Assembly: GCA_963691655.1 (NCBI GenBank)
Contig: OY829328.1
Span: forward strand, 79,550,400 to 79,614,399
Origin: Toxonevra muliebris
Taxonomy: Eukaryota > Arthropoda > Insecta > Diptera > Pallopteridae
Reading direction: 5' to 3'
Length of the DNA: 64,000 bases
Shown: in pieces, positions 58,396 to 64,000 of the stretch
How the letters are laid out: every line of letters begins with the position of its first letter
How positions within the stretch are numbered: position 1 is the stretch's first letter
Position numbers and translations under genes: made by a program
The notes under the pieces: model-generated
What the model saw: only the letters and a program-made list of their open reading frames with translations
The model's database searches: none
Told to the model about the DNA's origin: nothing

Positions 58396-60665
58396 ATTGA
58401 TTGCTTTTCATGCAAAATCCCTTCAATTTGTGGATTAACCCAATTTGGCCTACTGATCGATTAATCCACCAGAAACTTCATCAAAAATACATTTATAAGT
58501 TTTTTCCAAAAAAAAAATTAATGCTTAATTTTTCTATATATGTATATTGACTTTAAAATTGCATTTAGATAATTTAAAAGTATTAGTTTTTAACTGACTT
58601 AAAAAACCAAAAGACATACTTTTTTGGAACTAAGAAGAGAAAAATCAATTATTTTGCATTTGAAATGACAAATTCGTCTACTTAAAATAGCAAACTTGAT
58701 GTAGAAATTATAATTTTACAGGTCCTTATATATTTTTAGGAGACTACAGCTGAACTTTTCATAATAGAATTAAGTTTAAAGCTTCAACTTTGACCACCGC
58801 ATACTTAATCTTCGAGCATGAAATATTTTCTTGTTCATAGTATTTAAATAGTCATATACATTGTCAATAGTATCAAAAGACTTTTGGCAGTTGAATTTGT
58901 ATTTGAGTTTAACCATTTTAACACTCGCAGATGTCACTCAAACAAATTTATCTTTAACACTCACAGTTCTATTTTAATGATTAACTGCACTCAAATGATT
59001 TAATACAAAGTTTTGTTCAAAATAATAGAAAAACTGCAAGATTTTCTTAAAAATCTAAATCCTAAAAGCTTAAGTTTGTTGCTTAAGTCTTTTGTTTTTA
59101 ATAAGCACAAAACAGAAATTTTGTAATCAGCAAAAGAAAAAAAAAAAAACATAGAAAAAACTTATTACAACAATATTTACAAATATTTTCATAACATCAC
59201 TTAACTATAGCATAGTCATCATAATCATAAATATCAGCAACAACATCAACGTCATCATCATCACGGTATACGAAACACCATTAGTAAAAATCTATGCAGT
59301 TCAGTTTCAGCTTTTAGCTCATTACTTAATGGAAATCACACCTCTTTTACGATGTTGTTGTTATTTTTATTGTTGTTATTGCATTTTTGTTATTATTTTA
59401 CCGAAGAACAACAACAACAACAACAACAACGAATACAAATGCTAACGAATTCATACACACATACAAACAAGCAAACAACATATACGAACGTACAAGTGCT
59501 ATCATTCATCTTTATATATGTTGTATGAATGTAACGCTGTGTGGCGCCTTGCAACATGACATTTCAGTGTTTTGGCTGCTGTTTTATTTTTTTTTCACCT
59601 CGCTCTTTTCTAAATATGTAGAAAAATATGTTTGTTTGTATGTATAAATATTTTTTTTTTTTTTTTACTTTTAGTTTAAAAGCAAAGCTTAATGAAATCA
59701 CAAGATTTTTATATATTATAATAAAATTGAAATGAAATTGGTGCACTTTGCAGCGTCAATAGAAATAGCAACAAAACAGCAACGGCAGCAATATATTTGG
59801 TTACAGTACATGTTGTTGCTTGTTGCTGCTGGTTGTTGTTGGTGTTTGTGTTGTTCACTGTGTTGGTTGTTTGCTATGTTTTATGTTTTAACAACATGTT
59901 TTATCCACGTTCACAATCATTAGTCATTCACCACCATCAAATGGCGACAAGCTTGTCGCAGATTTTGAAGTATTTTCGTATATTTTTCAGTTTTTCGGTT
60001 GTCATAGTATATATTCGTAGTAGTTGTTATGTTTATAAAAATAAAAAACAAGATACAACAAAATATTTTGTTATAAAAATATAACACCGAAAAGTTTTTA
60101 ATCTAAATTTTATATGCACATATATTTAAATTCTACTTCCTAGTTATAAGTTGGGGGTATGTTTAATAAAATACACGAAAGAAATTTTGAAGAAAAATTT
60201 TAAATAAAATCACTAACGACTTCATGAGGAAGATTTAAAGATAATTCCTTCAGCCCCACATCCATTAAAGTATAGAAAGAAGTTTGTTACTTTTATTAAT
60301 ATAGTTTTGTATTAAACAAAAACAAAATACTCAAGCAGCATGTGTATATGCAAAACAAAAAAAAAACACATTTCCCATCCCATTGTTACTCACACAATAA
60401 AAAAAAAACCGTAATGACGATTGTTAATTGCCGAAGAGAGAATTAATACATGCACCCAACAACAAACTTCGTTTCCAATAAGAGAAGAGCTTAATGTGCA
60501 TATATGGAGAAAATATTTGTGAGAGAATTTAAAACAACAACAACAACACTTTTTTTGCATAAACAGCAACAAATTGTAGTTTTGAATAAAACAAAAACAA
60601 AGAGAATATGAGAACAAAAACATATATGGTCTACTTTCACACACACTCACCGATTTGTGCCCGAT
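58396..60665. other. AT-rich intronic DNA
   Basis: The best dispersed motif copy (TTTGTTGCTTAAGTCTTTTG) is at about 59074-59093. ACA repeats lie at 59408-59430 and TTG-rich sequence at 59809-59870. No exon recognised. Confidence 0.5.
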
Positions 60666-60669
60666 TTAT

Positions 60670-60900
60670 CTCCAAGGAAGAATTACATCATGTGATAGCA
60701 AGACAACAACAACACACTGCTTTGCTGCTATAAAGATCCATAAACGTAAAAAATACAAGAGACAAACAAAACCAAAACAAACAATCAATTTTTACAGTTC
60801 CGAGCCATTCATATAAAAAATAAATTAAAAAACAGGAAGAGAGAGTTGACGCTGCTATCACCTGTTATAATTCCGCCATGATTTTCTCTCTTGTTTGAGG
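60670..60900. repeat. Family B-related repeat
   Basis: GTGATAGCAAGACAACAACA on the left and GTTGACGCTGCTATCACCTG..TATAATTCCGCCATGATTTT on the right form inverted ends (GATAGCA / TGCTATC). They resemble the insertion at 38328-38539. Confidence 0.6.
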
Positions 60901-63055
60901 GGAAACATTGACATATTTTTCACAAAAAAATCCGAATGCTGCCAAGTTTTAATACGAAAACATTTGCATTTTTTGAGTTTTGCTTTATTTCTTGATTCTT
61001 TTGTTGCATTAATAAACGTAGCAAATAATATTAATTTAGGCAACAATTGTTTCAGAGAGTCTTGCAGAGTCTTGAATTTTCCCTTTTACTTTTTGGCAAT
61101 TGACAGCATAAATGAAAGCATAATGAATTATAAAAACGAAAATCAAATCCAAATGCTTTTCCTTTTTGAACCTAGAGATTGACGCTCTTCTTGGGTTTAT
61201 TATGTCAGAAGAAATCGGTTGTTGGAGTAGGGCTGCTTTGGTTGTAAAGCTCAGCCAGTAATTCTTAAGTTTCAAATTCCCAGATATTAAGTTGATAGTT
61301 TTTTTCTTCCTTTCACTCAGCACTTCTGGTAGTACTATAAAATTATTTTCGGCCATTTTCAAGAAAATTGAATACAAAAAAAAAATTATATCAGTAATCG
61401 AGACCTTGTTGAAAGTTTAATTTTTATTTATACCATGTAAGACTATTCAAAATCCATTGAAAGGTTTACTTAAATTTTTTCTATTACTATCTATCAAAGT
61501 CTCAAAGCAACAGCAGGTTAATGAAATAATCAAAGGTTAATAAAAAAATTTAAAAAAAATATGAAACCAAGCTGAGACTAATTAAAGTTCTTTCAATGCT
61601 TATTAGCAATTTGTACAAACTCGCACAAGGCTTAAGTTTCATGTTTGTTGAAAAGCTAAGCAAAAAAAAAAAAAAGTAAACCCTTCCATCATTGTCAATT
61701 TGAACATGCTGCTGTTGTTGCGCTGTTGCTAATACATTCATAATAATCAAATCAATAAGTTGTTGAGTGTTTTAATTTCAACGTAATTTGCTGTAAATAA
61801 CGACAACGGTTTCACTTTTTTTTTTTTGTTTACTAGTTGTTTATCAAATTAATTACGCTTTGTATTAATGATATCTGACTGTCATAAATCTGCATAACCA
61901 ATTTGAAATACACACACACCACCAACCAGTAACCACCCAACTAACCCCAACTAACAAGTGTGACTCGTTGGTTAAACTTAATTAAAACATTTCCATAAAG
62001 CGTTACAAATAATATAAAAATTGTTACAATGACAATGTTATAGTTACCTGACAATATTTTCGCACACATATGTGTGCGTTTTCTGTTTTATGCACATTTG
62101 CAAACTTATGTTCATTTGCAATTGTTGGTTGGCTCGCTGCTTGTGTTAGTTGCTTATGCCCGCCGGAGCAATTAAAAATAATCTCTTTCAAAATGTTAAA
62201 AACAATATTGTAATTAATGTGACCAAAACACGAAAGACGTTTTAAACACAACATAATCACACATTTGTTATTAACTTGTTGTATTAAGTTTTAATTTATT
62301 TATGCTAAGGAACTTGTACTTAGAAAGAAGCAAAAAAAAAAAAAAGGAAATGTCTATAAAAAATATAAATTATAATATTTCATTAATTTATTAGATTGAA
62401 TTGAACGAGTGGAAGTGTGGAATAAGTAATAGCTGACAACATTTCATTAAAATATTTTTCTATAGTAGAAAAGAATTTATTAATAAAAGCAGTTTCTTTA
62501 GTTTTAAAAATTTAAATCCATAAGGTTTAAATAGTCATGTATATTTGTGTATAGCACTTAAATGAAAGATGGTGGGAAAAATGCTCTTACATCATATTCT
62601 TAGCATTCGTAGCTTTTATCTTGACAAATCAATTGGAAAGACATAAGATTTTATAGCTTCATGTTTATCCCTTAGCTATTGAAACTTTGATGCAACAACA
62701 AAAAATAAAATTAATTAAAAAAAAACAAATATCGATGCTCATACGTTTACCCCTCATATGTAGTTTTTCACCACTTTTGAAAAGACGACAAAAAAGCAAT
62801 AAATATACAGAAAGAATATATAAAATTGATTTTAAATCATTTAAATAAGAAAAAAATACTTTTGGAATTATTATTATTTTATTTTTTTTTTTTTTGCTTT
62901 AAACATACTTTAATATAGATATTGTTAATAAAAATTTATTGCGTTATTGTTTTGCCTTACCAAAGTGATGAAAAAATACTTACGAGGGGTCAACGTATTA
63001 CCATCGATATGTTGATGTTAAATGCAAATAAATATTTTCTAACAAAATATACTCA
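60901..63055. other. AT-rich intronic DNA
   Basis: Poly-A tracts near 61661 and 62332, poly-T near 62883. No coding or shared repeat block recognised. Confidence 0.5.
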
Positions 63056-63059
63056 AATT

Positions 63060-63400
63060 CAATACACCTCATCTGTCCTTTGTTCCCCCTCCACAATACC
63101 GTTTACCCAAACAAAAAAAAAGAGGTGAGAGAAATCGTCGCTACGTACTCGTAAACAAAGCCGAGTAGTCAAAAACAGATAACTTATTTATTAGGCTGTG
63201 TTAATATTGGGAATATGCTCGGCGAACACATTGAAGTTGTTGTTGCATCGAACACAAAGAGAGAATCTTTACTCACTCTCACACTTACAAACAAAGTGCA
63301 ATTGTACTCAAATGAGAGAGTATTAGTTGAAAAGGAAGAGATCAAGAGAACAAGAAAATCAAAGAGCAAGTTTGTTTAATTTGTTGTGGTTTTCCCGATT
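63060..63400 (+). repeat. Family C copy with an extra internal block
   Basis: CACCTCATCTGTCCTTTGTT, CAATACCGTTTACCC, GAGAGAAATCGTCG and AGCCGAGTAGTCAAAA, then a block at 63215-63275 shared with 14400-14640, then GAGAGTATTAGTTGAAAAGG, AAAGAGCAAGTTTGTTTAAT and TTCCCGATTGTG. Confidence 0.75.
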
Positions 63401-63449
63401 GTGATTTTGCATGAAGGAGGGCAAGGGGAGGGGATTTTGCATATTCGCG

Positions 63450-63694
63450 TATATTTCATGGTGAAATTATGTATAAGGTGATAAAAAGATTACAACAATT
63501 TCACCTTGTTAAAAACAACACATCTTTGTTGTTGCGTTAGATACCGTAAATGTCAAAATCAGCCAAAGACAACAACATTATAACAACAAATCTTTTTTGT
63601 TGCTGCCATAATGGCGACATGCAGAGAATGTCAAAATGGAGAAAAAAAAGTAAACAAACAATCAAAAGTAAACAATGATTTAGACAGCCTGTAG
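63450..63694 (+). repeat. Family B copy interrupted by a hAT-type element
   Basis: Parallels 8820-9060 to the base TTAGACAGCCTGTAG, where the CAGGGG terminus begins. The rest of the repeat lies beyond the window if the insertion is simple. Confidence 0.75.
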
Positions 63695-64000
63695 CAGGGG
63701 TGCCCAAAAGTTTTTTATGGAAGTGCAAACACCAATACATATAAACTTTATTATTATAAAGGAACAAAAAATCATACGTTAGACAACAACAAAATCTACG
63801 GTGAATACAACTGTTGCCCATGTGTACCAACGAAACATACGAAAGTGTTGTTGCATTGCAATGAAGAGAGATGAGAAACGAAAAAGATAAAATTGTTTGT
63901 GTATTTCGTATTGCTTAGTGTTGAGTGCTATGTGTGTGTATTAGAATGCACAGCATATACCTAAGTGCTTTTACAAAAACAAATATGCACTGACTGCATA
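63695..64000 (-). mobile_element. hAT-type element, second copy (cut by window end)
   Basis: The reverse complement of 51362-51716: CAGGGGTGCCCAAAAG, TGGAAGTGCAAACACCAATA, CATATAAACTTTATTATTAT, AACAACAAAATCTACG, GTTGTTGC, GTATTAGAATGCACA and CTAAGTGCTTTTACA are in order. The far terminus is missing. Confidence 0.85.

Larger units (their letters stand above)
41681..64000 (+). other. Probable next intron of the same gene (extends past window)
   Basis: Starts with GTAAGT. I could not find another exon on the plus strand with coding composition between acceptor and donor sites. A very small exon could have been missed. Confidence 0.5.

Overview
The window looks like non-coding euchromatin of a large, AT-rich insect genome, most likely a higher fly (Diptera). 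The signs are pervasive poly-A/T runs, TTG/CAA-rich and CA/GAGA simple repeats, very long introns with GT-AG borders, and a dense load of short palindromic transposons. Nothing looks bacterial. The genus cannot be fixed from sequence alone.

Only one gene is supported, and only in part. An exon at 12151-12651 (+) and a small exon at 41579-41680 (+) both splice in phase 0. Joined, they read as about 200 residues of a secretory pro-domain resembling the M12B (ADAM/ADAMTS, reprolysin) propeptide. The 28.9 kb between them is intron. The 22 kb after the second exon has no further recognisable exon and is probably the next intron, so the signal peptide lies upstream and the protease, disintegrin-like and any thrombospondin modules lie beyond the right edge.

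The rest is repeat. At least a dozen families recur within the window: two Harbinger-like/palindromic miniature-element families, one of them with TTA/TAA target duplications; a 235-238 bp element with 4-bp duplications; a hAT-type miniature element with a perfect 8-bp duplication; TA-flanked Tc1/mariner- or pogo-like miniature elements; and a family carrying tandem units of about 213 bp in four blocks (5.3-6.3, 10.4-11.2, 18.2-19.3, 57.3-58.4 kb). Further dispersed GAGA-rich repeat families occur as paralogous copies in both orientations. Long degenerate satellites lie in each intron: an 18-bp minisatellite at 31.9-32.3 kb with an inverted relative at 54.5-55.1 kb, an AC-rich array at 34.2-35.6 kb, and a GT/GA-rich array at 42.4-43.9 kb.

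Layout: 0-12 kb, upstream DNA or intron with repeat clusters; 12.15-12.65 kb, pro-domain exon; 12.65-41.58 kb, repeat-rich intron; 41.58-41.68 kb, second exon; 41.68-64 kb, repeat-rich intron. I found no tRNA, rRNA, CRISPR or intact transposase. Short open frames elsewhere are explained by low complexity or repeats. No novel multi-gene system is visible; the interest lies in the repeat architecture.
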